Source of the DNA: Acidithiobacillus_B sp049965315
GTDB taxonomy: Bacteria; Pseudomonadota; Gammaproteobacteria; Acidithiobacillales; Acidithiobacillaceae
NCBI RefSeq assembly: GCF_049965315.1
Contig: NZ_JBMFWL010000011.1
Location: 1-49,385 of the forward strand
Length of the DNA: 49,385 nt
Direction: 5' to 3'
The position numbers and the translations under genes are program-made. The notes beneath the pieces are model-generated. The model saw only the letters and a list, made by a program, of their open reading frames with translations, did no database searches and had not been told where the DNA came from. Below, piece by piece: positions 17,274-25,220 of this stretch (position 1 is the stretch's first letter; every line of letters begins with the position of its first letter).

Positions 17274-17519
17274 TCAAAAATGCAGCCGGCGCCACGGGCC
17301 GGGCAATGAAATAATCCCGGCGGATGCGGGCAGATCCGGATGAGCGTCGAGGACGGCCTGCAGGTCGGACCGAAAGCACTGGTCCAGAAGATCGCGGGCG
17401 CTGATATCCTCTGAGACGCGCAAGGGGGCATTGCATTCCATGCCGTCCCGTCCGCCCGGCCAGCGGCGTCCCTGGAAGCCACGCCGGTCCGGGAACATCC
17501 CCCACTTGACCTGTTTCAT
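17274..17519 (-). CDS. Possible small protein of unknown function (81 residues)
   Basis: The ORF starts with ATG at 17519, with only a weak AAGG upstream, and ends at 17274. The middle part (VSEDISARDLLDQCFRSDL) looks like normal protein, while the N terminus is rich in Gly, Arg and Trp. No family is recognised. It diverges from the exported protein at 17570. It may be a real island gene, a fragment or chance. Confidence 0.3.
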   Translation of the reverse strand: MKQVKWGMFPDRRGFQGRRWPGGRDGMECNAPLRVSEDISARDLLDQCFRSDLQAVLDAHPDLPASAGIISLPGPWRRLHF

Positions 17520-17530
17520 TAATGCGCCTT

Positions 17531-17540
17531 ATTATCATTA
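17531..17540. promoter_or_regulatory. Partial Fur-box-like sequence in a divergent gap
   Basis: ATTATCATTA between the two divergent starts resembles two of the three hexamers of the Fur consensus (GATAATGATAATCATTATC). The match is short and the region is locally AT-rich, so it is only a hint. Confidence 0.2.
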
Positions 17541-17569
17541 GCGTTCGTATCAACCAGGGAAGATGGCTT

Positions 17570-18346
17570 ATGTTCCGACGGCAATGGGCTTTGGCGGTGA
17601 TGATCATGGTTTTTTCGCAAACCGCTCCTGCGGCAACTTGCGAGGTGGATGAATACGTCACCAGGGCCATCGGCATTGAGGAACCCTGGCTGGAAAATGC
17701 CGCCTACCTGTTTTCACAAACGGCCAACCAAGCCGGGGGCGCGTGGGTTCTGGCGCCCGAGATGGACCTGCGCCTTTCCGACCGGGTGGGGCTGGAGATA
17801 GACCCTCCTGCCTATGTCATGAATTATCCCGTCGGCCGGGGACCGGCGGCCTTCGGCCCTGCGGGCCTGGGCCTGAAGGTGCCGGTACCGCAGCGTTGCA
17901 ATCAGTTGGGCCGGGGGCGGGCCACCATCGTGACGGCGGAAGTGGAAGGGCAGTTCTGGCCGGCCCCCCAACGCAACGCCATAGACGGAGCGGGCAGCTC
18001 CATTACCGCGCAAGTCGAATGGGCCCAGTTGTGGTGGCCATGGTTCAACCAGGGGGAGCTGGGATACACCCAGCGCGTGGGCACCGGCGTCACCAGCGGC
18101 GGCTTCGTCAATACGAGCCTCGGCAGGGCCCTCGACGCCACCACGGCGATTCAAGTCGAATTGGAGCTGGACGACCAACTGATCAGAGGCGACGAAAAAC
18201 GGGGTCTGGAGGGCAGCGTCATGCCGCAGGTGGCCTATCGACCCGGCCCCCAATGGCTGCTCGCCATCGGGGAGGAGTTCGCGGTCCGGGAGAATGATTG
18301 GCACCCCCAGATAAGCACCATGTTGATGGCGGAAAGGGAGTTTTGA
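17570..18346 (+). CDS. Exported, probable outer-membrane beta-barrel protein of unknown function
   Basis: This 258-residue protein starts at 17570 after CAGGGAAG, giving MFRRQWALAVMIMVFSQ and a cut site near APAA, a clear signal peptide. The mature part alternates polar and hydrophobic residues (MDLRLSDRVGLEID, SITAQVEWAQLWWP, TAIQVELELDDQL) and ends in phenylalanine (MAEREF), the usual outer-membrane barrel signature. Two cysteines (CEVDEY near the mature N terminus and PQRCNQ) could pair. I cannot name its family or ligand. It is an island gene transcribed opposite to the NamZ fusion, with which it converges. Confidence 0.7.
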   Translation: MFRRQWALAVMIMVFSQTAPAATCEVDEYVTRAIGIEEPWLENAAYLFSQTANQAGGAWVLAPEMDLRLSDRVGLEIDPPAYVMNYPVGRGPAAFGPAGLGLKVPVPQRCNQLGRGRATIVTAEVEGQFWPAPQRNAIDGAGSSITAQVEWAQLWWPWFNQGELGYTQRVGTGVTSGGFVNTSLGRALDATTAIQVELELDDQLIRGDEKRGLEGSVMPQVAYRPGPQWLLAIGEEFAVRENDWHPQISTMLMAEREF

Positions 18347-18475
18347 ACGGCGGAAGAAATGGATCCGCAATTGGCAAACTGCATGCCGCTCCCGGCTTAT
18401 GGATTTGGCGCCGGCGCCACCCTTGACCAGCGCACATCCGCCCGACAAGGAAGACGGCAACCCGCCATCCCCGGC

Positions 18476-20875
18476 TTAATAGAGCAGGTAGCGGCCGCGC
18501 AGCCGTGCGAAATCCCGCAGCTCCCGGTGCCATTGCGCCACGATGAGCCTGGGGTCTTCGCCCCTCCGGATGGCCGCCAGGACCCACCGCGCGCCGACCA
18601 TGCCCAGGATACGCCGCGTCTGGAATTTTTCCGGGTACAAGCGGGTGAGCGCACTGGCGATCTCCACGCCGAGGGCGGGCGCGTCGAGGGTCTGGCGGTC
18701 GATAAGGACAACGCGCACACCGCGACACAACCGCCCCTGGTAGCGGCTCGCACCGGGCGTAAAGGCCGTCGGCACGAACCGTACTCCCGGTATGTCCCTG
18801 TCGTTCAGGTACTGCGCAAGCCTCTCGGCGTCGATCCATGGCGCTCCGACCAATTCGAAGGGCATATCCGTCCCCCGCCCCACGCTCACATTCGCGCCTT
18901 CGACCAGGCCTACGCCGGGATAAAGGGCGGTTTCCGCAAGCGTGCGCAAATTCGGCGAAGGGGCCACCCAGCGGAGACCCGTTTGGTCATACCAGTCGCT
19001 GCGCCGGTAGCCCCGCATGCGGATGACATGGAGATCGGCCCCCAGGTGGTCTTCGGCATTGAACATTTCGGCGAGCTCGCCGATGGTCATGCCATAGCGC
19101 ACGGGAAGGGGGAAACAACCCGTGAAGGACTCCAGGTCGGCATCCAGGATGGGGCCCTGCACGACATTGGCGCCGATGGGGTCCGGGCGGTCGAGGACAT
19201 AGAAAGGGATGCCGTGCTTCGCCGCCGCCTCCATGGCATAGGCCATGGTGGTGATGTAGGTGTAGAAGCGGGCCCCCGCATCCTGCATATCGAAGACCAG
19301 CGCATCGACCCCCTGGAGCATTGCGCCCGTGGGCCGTCTGACCTGGCCGTAGAGGCTGTAGACGGGCAGCCCCAGGGATGGCTCCATGCCCGAAGCCACT
19401 TTTTCGTCCAAATCTCCGTACAGCCCGTGTTCGGGGCTGAAGATGGCCACGAGCCTCACGCCGGGCGCCCTGGCCAGCAGGTCGGCCGTGCGGTTGCCAT
19501 GGGCGTCAACCCCGGTCTGGTTGGTGATCAGGCCCACGCGCAGGCCCTTCAGGGGAGCGAAGCGTTCCGCCTCCAGGACATCCACGCCCGCCTGGACCGG
19601 GCCCGCTCCATTGGGCCCGCCCACCTCCGCATAATAGCGCCCCAGGAGGGGCCGTCGCGCTGCCACCTGGGCGTCGGTCAAGGGGGCGAGATGGGCAGAT
19701 AGCAGATTGATCACCGCTTCCCTGAGGGGGCCGGCGTTGCCCTTGCCGAAGGGATAGACCCGGTTCGTCAGGATGATCACATAGGTCCTGGACACCGGGT
19801 CGATCCACAGGAGCGTCCCGGTAAACCCGGTATGATCGTAGGCCCCCACCGGCAGCAGGTCGTCCCGGTTGGGAGCAAAAGGGGCGGCCAGATCCCAGCC
19901 CAGCCCGCGCAAGCGCACTTTCCCGGGCGGGGATTGGGGGATGGTCATCCGCTCCACGATGGGGCCGTCCAATATCCGCACGCCGTGATAGCTTCCCCCA
20001 TCGAGAAGCGCCTGGGCAAAAACGGCGAGATCGCCGGCGGTGGAAAAGAGCCCGGCATGGCCCGAAACTCCTCCCATGCGGTAGGCCGTGGGGTCATGCA
20101 CCTCGCCCCAGCGCAGCTTGCCATCCAGGTATTCCGTGGGAGCGATGCGATATCGCTCCCACGCGGGGGGGCGAAAGGTGGTTTCGCGCATGCCCAGCGG
20201 CCCGAAGATATGCTTTGCGCAGTAGACATCGAGCGCTTCGCCGGAAACCCGGTGAATGATTTCGCCGAGTGCCTCGAAGTTGATGTCGCTGTACACATAG
20301 CGGGTGCCCGGTTCGGCCACCGGCTTTTCCGCGATGATCGCCCGGAGCGCCCCCCGGTAGCCGCTCCATGGCGTTGCCAGATTGAGGTCGGGGGCCAGTC
20401 CCGAGTAATGGGTGAGCAGCTCCCGCACCGTGATGGCGCCCTTGCCGTTCTCCCCGAAGGCCGGCCAGTATCTGGCCGCCGGGGCGTCAAGCTCCAACCT
20501 GCCCTGTTCCACGAGTTGCATGACCGCCGTGGTGGTGGCGACGACCTTGGTGAGGGACGCCAGATCGAACAGCGTCCCGACGGTCATGGGCATCCTTTCC
20601 GGCCCCAACGCGGCATAGCCGAAGGCCTTGCGGTAGACGATCCGGCCCTCGTTGCCCACGAGCACGACGGCCCCCGGGATCCTGCCGGCCCGGATTTCCT
20701 TTTGCACGATCTGCGCGATGCCGGACAACTCCGCCCGCCGGAGGTTTTCCGGGTCACCCGCCCGGGCGGGCAAAATGCCCGTGCCCAGCAGGACGGATAG
20801 CAGCAGCGCCCCTGCCGTCCCTTTCCCGATCAGCGCCCAAGCCGCGGCGCATCTTCCGCGATATTGCCCGAACAT
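18476..20875 (-). CDS. Serine hydrolase (AmiE/beta-lactamase fold) fused to exo-beta-N-acetylmuramidase NamZ-like domain
   Basis: This 799-residue two-domain protein joins two cell-wall enzymes. After a leader with a hydrophobic segment (ALLLSVLLGTGILPARA) comes a beta-lactamase-fold serine hydrolase (about 40-400) with nucleophile motif SLTK at 107-110, YSD at 195 and HTG at 348. From about 428 to the end is a DUF1343/NamZ domain: GLRVGLITNQTGVD, FSPEHGLYGDLDE, VFDMQDAGARFYTYI, VLDRPDPIG. In B. subtilis the separate proteins AmiE and NamZ remove peptides from MurNAc and release terminal MurNAc. The start at 20875 overlaps the DUF4015 gene by 46 bases, so they form one operon. The amidase role of the first domain is inferred; it could be an esterase or carboxypeptidase. 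Confidence 0.88.
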   Translation of the reverse strand: MFGQYRGRCAAAWALIGKGTAGALLLSVLLGTGILPARAGDPENLRRAELSGIAQIVQKEIRAGRIPGAVVLVGNEGRIVYRKAFGYAALGPERMPMTVGTLFDLASLTKVVATTTAVMQLVEQGRLELDAPAARYWPAFGENGKGAITVRELLTHYSGLAPDLNLATPWSGYRGALRAIIAEKPVAEPGTRYVYSDINFEALGEIIHRVSGEALDVYCAKHIFGPLGMRETTFRPPAWERYRIAPTEYLDGKLRWGEVHDPTAYRMGGVSGHAGLFSTAGDLAVFAQALLDGGSYHGVRILDGPIVERMTIPQSPPGKVRLRGLGWDLAAPFAPNRDDLLPVGAYDHTGFTGTLLWIDPVSRTYVIILTNRVYPFGKGNAGPLREAVINLLSAHLAPLTDAQVAARRPLLGRYYAEVGGPNGAGPVQAGVDVLEAERFAPLKGLRVGLITNQTGVDAHGNRTADLLARAPGVRLVAIFSPEHGLYGDLDEKVASGMEPSLGLPVYSLYGQVRRPTGAMLQGVDALVFDMQDAGARFYTYITTMAYAMEAAAKHGIPFYVLDRPDPIGANVVQGPILDADLESFTGCFPLPVRYGMTIGELAEMFNAEDHLGADLHVIRMRGYRRSDWYDQTGLRWVAPSPNLRTLAETALYPGVGLVEGANVSVGRGTDMPFELVGAPWIDAERLAQYLNDRDIPGVRFVPTAFTPGASRYQGRLCRGVRVVLIDRQTLDAPALGVEIASALTRLYPEKFQTRRILGMVGARWVLAAIRRGEDPRLIVAQWHRELRDFARLRGRYLLY

Positions 20876-22197
20876 GTTTCCGTCCCGATCCCGCCCAGAT
20901 TTCCCGGGGACCCGCCATGGCCCTTCATCACCATTCCCGACCTTGGGGGGAGCCCTGCTGCAGCATAGACATTGCGGGGGTTCCACAGCATCCAGCCGTC
21001 CGTTCCGATGCTTTGCGCCGCGTCGATCTGCGCCGCGATCTCCTCGCCCCCGAAGGGTTGCCCGCCAAAGGCGTAGTCGCGAAACGCCTGCAGCCAGGGG
21101 CGAAAGCGAACCGCAGGCAAATCCGTTTTATCCTCGGCCTTGCGCAGCGAAAGGTAAACCACCTGGCGCGGATGGCGAACGGGATCGCGGTAGCCGGGGA
21201 TGCCGTACTGAAAACCCGAAGGATAGAGCATGGGAGAGAGATAATCGACCTGCTGCGCCAGATCCTTCAGTCTCTGACCGATCCCCGTGTCGTTGCGGTT
21301 CCAGATCACGTAACCAAAAATATCCGCGGAAAGAAAGACGTTGTAGGGCACCAGCCGCTTGCGGGCTGCCGCGAGAAATCCGGAAATTGCCGCAATCCTG
21401 TTCTCCTCGGTGTTGGGCTCCGAAAATACCAGGCCCTTGGCGTCGGGAAAGCGGACGTAGTCGAACTGGATCTCATCGAATCCGTCCCTGGCGGCCTCAA
21501 CGGCAATGTCGATGTTGTAGTCCCATGCCTGCCTGGCGAAGGGATCGGTCCAGGCGAGGCCTTCCCGATCCCTCCAGATGGCGCCACCTGCGGTCCGCAC
21601 CGCCCAAGCCGGTCTCGCCAGCGCGAGGACGTTGTCTTTGAAAACGACGATCCTGGCAATGGCATAGATGCCTTCCTTGTGCAAATCGTCCAACAGTCGC
21701 CTGACATGTTTGATGGTGACGATCTTTTGGGCCCCGATTTCCGTCGCCAGAGGAATGTCGGCCCGGTACGCAATCATCCCCCGGTCGCTTTTCACATCGA
21801 TCACCACGGCATTGAGGCCGGTTTTCCTGATGAGATCCAGGGCCGATTCGCGCAGGCGCATATCGCCCGCTCCATAGGAAGACAAATAAAGCGCCTTGGG
21901 CCGAAACGGCGCAAGGGATAGGGTTTGACCCGCCTTGAGATCCCCCACGGGAAGCTCGCTCCTCCCGTAGCCATACGCCCTGAGGCCAAGCGCCGCCCCT
22001 TCCCCGCCGATCTGAAAACGGCCATCCAGGCTGGTGCGCGCGACCGCGTCCCCCAAGGTCACGAAAGCCCCCGGGATCGGCTTGCAGGTCAAGGCGTCCA
22101 CCACCGTCCCGCTGTAGGCGGCAGCGCTCCCCGGGGCGAGCAACAGGACTGCAAACAACGAAGCGCATATATTCTTGATCTTCTGATGGCTCCCCAC
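20830..22197 (-). CDS. DUF4015 putative glycoside hydrolase, exported
   Basis: This 455-residue protein starts with GTG at 22197 after GAGGTGG. It has a signal peptide (LFAVLLLAPGSAAA), a short beta-rich segment like a carboxypeptidase-regulatory domain (YSGTVVDALTCKPIPGAF, SLDGRFQIGG), then a TIM-barrel-like DUF4015 domain: GLNAVVIDVKSDRGMIAY, IYAIARIVVFKD, the diagnostic FDEIQFDYVRFPDA, and DYLSPMLYPSGF. The substrate of this family is not established; polysaccharide or peptidoglycan is likely. The C-terminal 40 residues are Gly-rich and overlap the start of the NamZ fusion gene. Fragments of another gene end 12 bases upstream. Confidence 0.85.
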   Translation of the reverse strand: MGSHQKIKNICASLFAVLLLAPGSAAAYSGTVVDALTCKPIPGAFVTLGDAVARTSLDGRFQIGGEGAALGLRAYGYGRSELPVGDLKAGQTLSLAPFRPKALYLSSYGAGDMRLRESALDLIRKTGLNAVVIDVKSDRGMIAYRADIPLATEIGAQKIVTIKHVRRLLDDLHKEGIYAIARIVVFKDNVLALARPAWAVRTAGGAIWRDREGLAWTDPFARQAWDYNIDIAVEAARDGFDEIQFDYVRFPDAKGLVFSEPNTEENRIAAISGFLAAARKRLVPYNVFLSADIFGYVIWNRNDTGIGQRLKDLAQQVDYLSPMLYPSGFQYGIPGYRDPVRHPRQVVYLSLRKAEDKTDLPAVRFRPWLQAFRDYAFGGQPFGGEEIAAQIDAAQSIGTDGWMLWNPRNVYAAAGLPPRSGMVMKGHGGSPGNLGGIGTETCSGNIAEDAPRLGR

Positions 22198-22209
22198 AGC
22201 CCACCTCGT

Positions 22210-22488
22210 TCATCTGGAGTTCGTTTTCAGCAGCCTCCCCAAGGCCTTGCCCGAGTCCTGGTCCGTGACCAGATAGCGCGGGAGTGCCACCTTGTCCGCT
22301 TCATGCCAAGTCATGGCGGAGGGGCGGAATGTCCACGGGTGTCAGGGCTTCGGTCGCTCCCGGTAATAGGCGCCGGGCGTCGACCCTCGCGCGGGCGAGG
22401 GGCGAAAATTGACCCAGGCCAGCCCTTCCGGTGGAGAGCCGCAGTTAGAAGCGAAAATCAACATGCGCTTCCATTGTTGCCGGTGCAT
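22210..22488 (-). pseudogene. Gene remnant next to tRNA-Cys
   Basis: The minus strand holds one frame with protein-like sequence interrupted by an in-frame TGA at 22342-22344. The first part begins with ATG at 22488 (48 codons; SPPEGLAWVNFRPSP, ending GAYYRERPKP). After the TGA the frame stays open for 43 codons (PWTFRPSAMTWHEAD, VALPRYLVTDQDSGKALGR) and stops at 22210, 12 bases before the DUF4015 start. Either the tail of a decayed gene or two short ORFs. No family is recognised. Its position at the tRNA end of the island is where integrase genes usually lie, but I see no integrase motif. Confidence 0.45.
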
Positions 22489-22512
22489 TTATGACGATGG
22501 TTTGATTTTGTT

Positions 22513-22533
22513 TGGAGGCTGGGGCCGGAATCG
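22513..22533 (-). repeat. tRNA-Cys 3' end, proximal attachment-site copy
   Basis: These 21 bases form the 3' side of the intact tRNA-Cys (T-loop end, T-stem, acceptor and CCA). They match 17110-17130 at 19 of 21 positions in the same orientation. The two differences fall in the T-stem and acceptor strands. Confidence 0.8.
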
Positions 22534-22586
22534 AACCGGCTTCCACGGCTTTGCAGGCCGCTGCATGACCACTCTGCCACCCAGCC
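22513..22586 (-). tRNA. tRNA-Cys(GCA)
   Basis: A 74-base cloverleaf on the minus strand: acceptor GGCTGGG pairing with CCCAGCC, anticodon GCA in GGCCTGCAAAGCC, T-arm GCCGGTTCGATTCCGGC and encoded CCA. It follows tRNA-Gly by 39 bases. Its 3' end is the edge of the 5.4-kb island. Confidence 0.97.
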
Positions 22587-22597
22587 GGAAGCAAGAA

Positions 22598-22620
22598 AGG
22601 GGAAAGACTGGCTTTCCCCT
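22598..22620 (-). other. Strong hairpin in the tRNA-Gly/tRNA-Cys spacer
   Basis: AGGGGAAAG and CTTTCCCCT form a perfect nine-pair stem with a five-base loop, filling most of the 39-base spacer. On the transcribed strand TTCTTGCTT follows, T-rich but broken. It may mark a processing site or act as a partial terminator that lowers tRNA-Cys relative to tRNA-Gly. Confidence 0.5.
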
Positions 22621-22625
22621 GAAAT

Positions 22626-22700
22626 TGGAGCGGGAAACGAGGCTCGAACTCGCGACCCCAACCTTGGCAAGGTTGTGCTCTACCACTGAGCTATTCCCGC
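22626..22700 (-). tRNA. tRNA-Gly(GCC)
   Basis: A 75-base cloverleaf on the minus strand: acceptor GCGGGAA pairing with TTCCCGC, anticodon GCC in ACCTTGCCAAGGT, T-arm with GTTCGAGCC and encoded CCA. It begins 13 bases after the pgsA stop, as glyW follows pgsA in E. coli, so it is probably read from the uvrC-pgsA transcript. Confidence 0.97.
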
Positions 22701-22713
22701 ATGGGTGCAAAGA

Positions 22714-23310
22714 TTACCGGCGGTGCTGGTCACTGTCAAGGGCGGACCCGGCGCTTCCGCTCAAGCTGGGCCAGGCGGCGCGCAGGTAGGCGAGCATGCT
22801 CCACAGAGTCATGGCGGCCGCAACGATCAACAACACCATGCCCACATCCCGGCTGGGAAACCAGCCGATGGGTTGGGCATAGAGAAGGAAGATGATGGAC
22901 AGCATCTGCATCACGGCCTTGCCCTTCCCCAGCCAGGAAACGGCCACCTTCTTGCGCTGGCCGATCTCGGCCATCCACTCGCGCAGGGCCGAAACGGTGA
23001 TTTCCCGGCCAACAATGATGCTCGTCAGGATACCCGCCAACAGCGCCGGCATTTCTCCGGCGGCAGTGATGAGCACCAGGGCCGTAGCGACCATGAGCTT
23101 GTCGGCAACCGGGTCCAGAAAGGTACCGAAGGGCGAAACCCCCTGATAGCGGCGGGCCAGAAAACCATCCGCCCAGTCGGTCAGGGCAGCCAGGGTAAAT
23201 ACCGCCGTCGCGCCCAGATAACGGGCCGGCCCGCCCCAGTAAAACAGCCCGACGAAGACCGGCACCAGGACGATGCGCAGGATGGTGAGGAAGTTGGGTA
23301 GTCGCGCCAT
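22714..23310 (-). CDS. pgsA: CDP-diacylglycerol-glycerol-3-phosphate 3-phosphatidyltransferase
   Basis: PgsA (198 residues) makes phosphatidylglycerol phosphate from CDP-diacylglycerol and glycerol 3-phosphate at the inner membrane. The CDP-alcohol phosphatidyltransferase signature is complete: DWADGFLARR, a short gap, then FGTFLDPVADKL with its two aspartates. Several hydrophobic helices follow. I choose ATG at 23310, which overlaps the uvrC stop by four bases (ATGA). The C-terminal 15 residues are polar and somewhat long for the family. The next enzyme of the pathway, PgpA, is also in this window. Confidence 0.95.
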   Translation of the reverse strand: MARLPNFLTILRIVLVPVFVGLFYWGGPARYLGATAVFTLAALTDWADGFLARRYQGVSPFGTFLDPVADKLMVATALVLITAAGEMPALLAGILTSIIVGREITVSALREWMAEIGQRKKVAVSWLGKGKAVMQMLSIIFLLYAQPIGWFPSRDVGMVLLIVAAAMTLWSMLAYLRAAWPSLSGSAGSALDSDQHRR

Positions 23311-25220
23311 CACGAGCGTTGTGGCCCCGCATGAAAGAAATCGTAGATCCGCTGCGCCAACTGCTGATCGATGCCGCTCACCCGCTGCAGATCTTCCACG
23401 CCCGCGTCGCGCACCCCCTTCAGCCCGCCAAAGGCCCGCAGCAGGGCTACCCGGCGCTTGGGCCCCACCCCGTCCACCGCATCCAGTTGCGACTCCTGAC
23501 GCCCTTTGGCGCGGCGCGCGCGATGGCCGGTGATGGCAAAGCGATGGGCCTCGTCGCGAATCTCCTGGATCACCAGGAGGGCGGGGTCATCATCGGCCAG
23601 TTGCAGAGCCTCCGTGCGCCCGGGCAGGTGCAGCAACTCCAGACCGGGCCGTCGCGTCGTTCCCTTGGCCACGCCGCAGAGCTGTACCGCAGACACACCC
23701 AGTTCCTGAAATACCCCTTCCGCCGCCCGCAACTGCCCGGCGCCGCCATCGATGAGCACGATATCCGGCAACGCCAGACCCTCATCGCACAAGCGCCCAT
23801 ACCGGCGCGTCAGGGCCTGGGCCATGGCGGCATAGTCATCGCCGCCGGTGACACCACGCACATTGAAGCGCCGATATTCCGCCTTGAGCGCCCCTTCGGC
23901 GCCAAAGACCACACAGGATGCCACCGGCAATTCCCCCCGCGTGTGGCTGATATCGAAACACTCCACCCGCTCCGGTGCGGCATCCAGGTCAAAAAGCTCC
24001 TGCAACAGGAGCATGCGCCGCCGCGCCACAGAGCCGTTCTCGGCACGCTGGCGCAGGGCCCCGCGGGCGTTGAGTACGGCCATGTCCATCCAGCGCTTGC
24101 GCGGCCCCCGCTGCGGTTGGCTCAACTGCACCCGCCGCCCCGCCTGCTCGCTGAGGCCGGCGCTCAGGATACCGGGGCCCCGGGGGAGCACATTGACGAG
24201 GATATTGCCGGGGATTTCCTTGTTCACATAAAACTGCCCGAGAAAGGCCGCCAGGATATCCACTTCCCGCTCCTCCTCCACATGCCGCGGGAAGACCGTG
24301 CGGCCGCCCAACTGCCGGCCATTGCGGATGAAACTGACGTAGATACCCACCGCCCCCATTTCCCGGAAAATGGCGATGACGTCGAAGTCTCCACCCCCGG
24401 CCTGGGCCACATACTGCCGCTCCTGGATCTTGGACAAGGCCGCGATCTGATCCCGCCATTGAGCCGCCGCTTCAAAATGCAGCGCCTCGGCAGCGCCCTG
24501 CATGCGTTGCCCCAGGCTCTGGATCACTTCGTCGCTCTTGCCCTCCAGAAAACGCAAGGCGTCCTGCACGTCCTGGGCATAGGCAAGGGCGTCGATATGG
24601 CCCACGCAAGGCCCGCTGCAGCGGCGAATCTGATACTGCAGGCAGGCGCGGCTGCGATTGCTGAAGGTATGCTCGTCGCAGGTGCGCAAACGAAAGGCCT
24701 TTTGCAGCAGGACCATGCTCTCGCGCAAGGCGGTCACCGCCGGGTAGGGGCCGAAATAGCGGCCGCGGCCCTTCTGGGCTCCACGATGAAAACCCATGCG
24801 CGGAAAGGCGTTGGGCGTATCCACATAGAGATAGGGGTAGCTCTTGTCGTCGCGCAGCAGGATGTTGTAGGGCGGCTGGTGACGCTTGATGAGGTTGGCC
24901 TCCAGCACCAGGGCCTCGGTTTCGGTGTGGGTGACCACCACCTCCACCCGCGCCACCTGCGCCAGCATGGCCAGGGTTTTGGGGCTGTGGCGCTGTTTCT
25001 GAAAGTAGGAACTCACGCGCCTCTTGAGGTTGCGGGCCTTGCCCACATAGAGGATGCGGCCGCGGCAATCGAGCATCTGATAGATGCCCGGCTGGCTGCT
25101 CAACGTCCGTAAAAAAAAGGCCCGATCAAAGTCCGCGTCCGGGACAGCCGAGGCCGCGACGCCATCGGCACCGTGCGCGTCTACCGCGGGCGCGTGGCGC
25201 ACTGCTTCCGGTTCAGGCAC
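23310..25220 (-). CDS. uvrC: Excinuclease ABC subunit UvrC
   Basis: UvrC (636 residues) makes both incisions in nucleotide excision repair. The N-terminal GIY-YIG nuclease domain shows PGIYQMLD at 44 and ILYVGKARNLKRRV. A UVR domain, the RNase H-like domain (ERVECFDISHTRGE, VLIDGGAGQLRAA) and C-terminal helix-hairpin-helix motifs (DGVGPKRRVALL, VSGIDQQLAQRI) follow. The start is most likely GTG at 25220, six bases after GAAGAGG, overlapping the DUF971 gene by eight bases; the frame stays open to 25451 but the extra part overlaps that gene and is not UvrC-like. An N-terminal tail of about 30 residues precedes the usual start. Confidence 0.94.
   Translation of the reverse strand: MPEPEAVRHAPAVDAHGADGVAASAVPDADFDRAFFLRTLSSQPGIYQMLDCRGRILYVGKARNLKRRVSSYFQKQRHSPKTLAMLAQVARVEVVVTHTETEALVLEANLIKRHQPPYNILLRDDKSYPYLYVDTPNAFPRMGFHRGAQKGRGRYFGPYPAVTALRESMVLLQKAFRLRTCDEHTFSNRSRACLQYQIRRCSGPCVGHIDALAYAQDVQDALRFLEGKSDEVIQSLGQRMQGAAEALHFEAAAQWRDQIAALSKIQERQYVAQAGGGDFDVIAIFREMGAVGIYVSFIRNGRQLGGRTVFPRHVEEEREVDILAAFLGQFYVNKEIPGNILVNVLPRGPGILSAGLSEQAGRRVQLSQPQRGPRKRWMDMAVLNARGALRQRAENGSVARRRMLLLQELFDLDAAPERVECFDISHTRGELPVASCVVFGAEGALKAEYRRFNVRGVTGGDDYAAMAQALTRRYGRLCDEGLALPDIVLIDGGAGQLRAAEGVFQELGVSAVQLCGVAKGTTRRPGLELLHLPGRTEALQLADDDPALLVIQEIRDEAHRFAITGHRARRAKGRQESQLDAVDGVGPKRRVALLRAFGGLKGVRDAGVEDLQRVSGIDQQLAQRIYDFFHAGPQRS

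Larger units (their letters stand above)
17110..22533. mobile_element. 5.4-kb island inserted in a tRNA-Cys/tRNA-Leu operon
   Basis: The segment is bounded by 21-bp direct repeats of the tRNA-Cys 3' end and separates two tRNA genes that are adjacent in E. coli (glyW-cysT-leuZ after uvrC-pgsA, same order and strand here). It carries a small ORF, an outer-membrane-type protein, a serine hydrolase-NamZ fusion, a DUF4015 protein and gene fragments next to tRNA-Cys. No integrase or excisionase is visible, so it is a decayed element or moved with the help of another. The boundaries are seen; the integration mechanism is inferred. Confidence 0.72.

Noticed and set aside
17224..17676. 150-codon minus-strand ORF covering the start of the exported protein gene
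   Set aside because: It overlaps the signal-peptide gene at 17570 on the other strand and has no coherent protein character.
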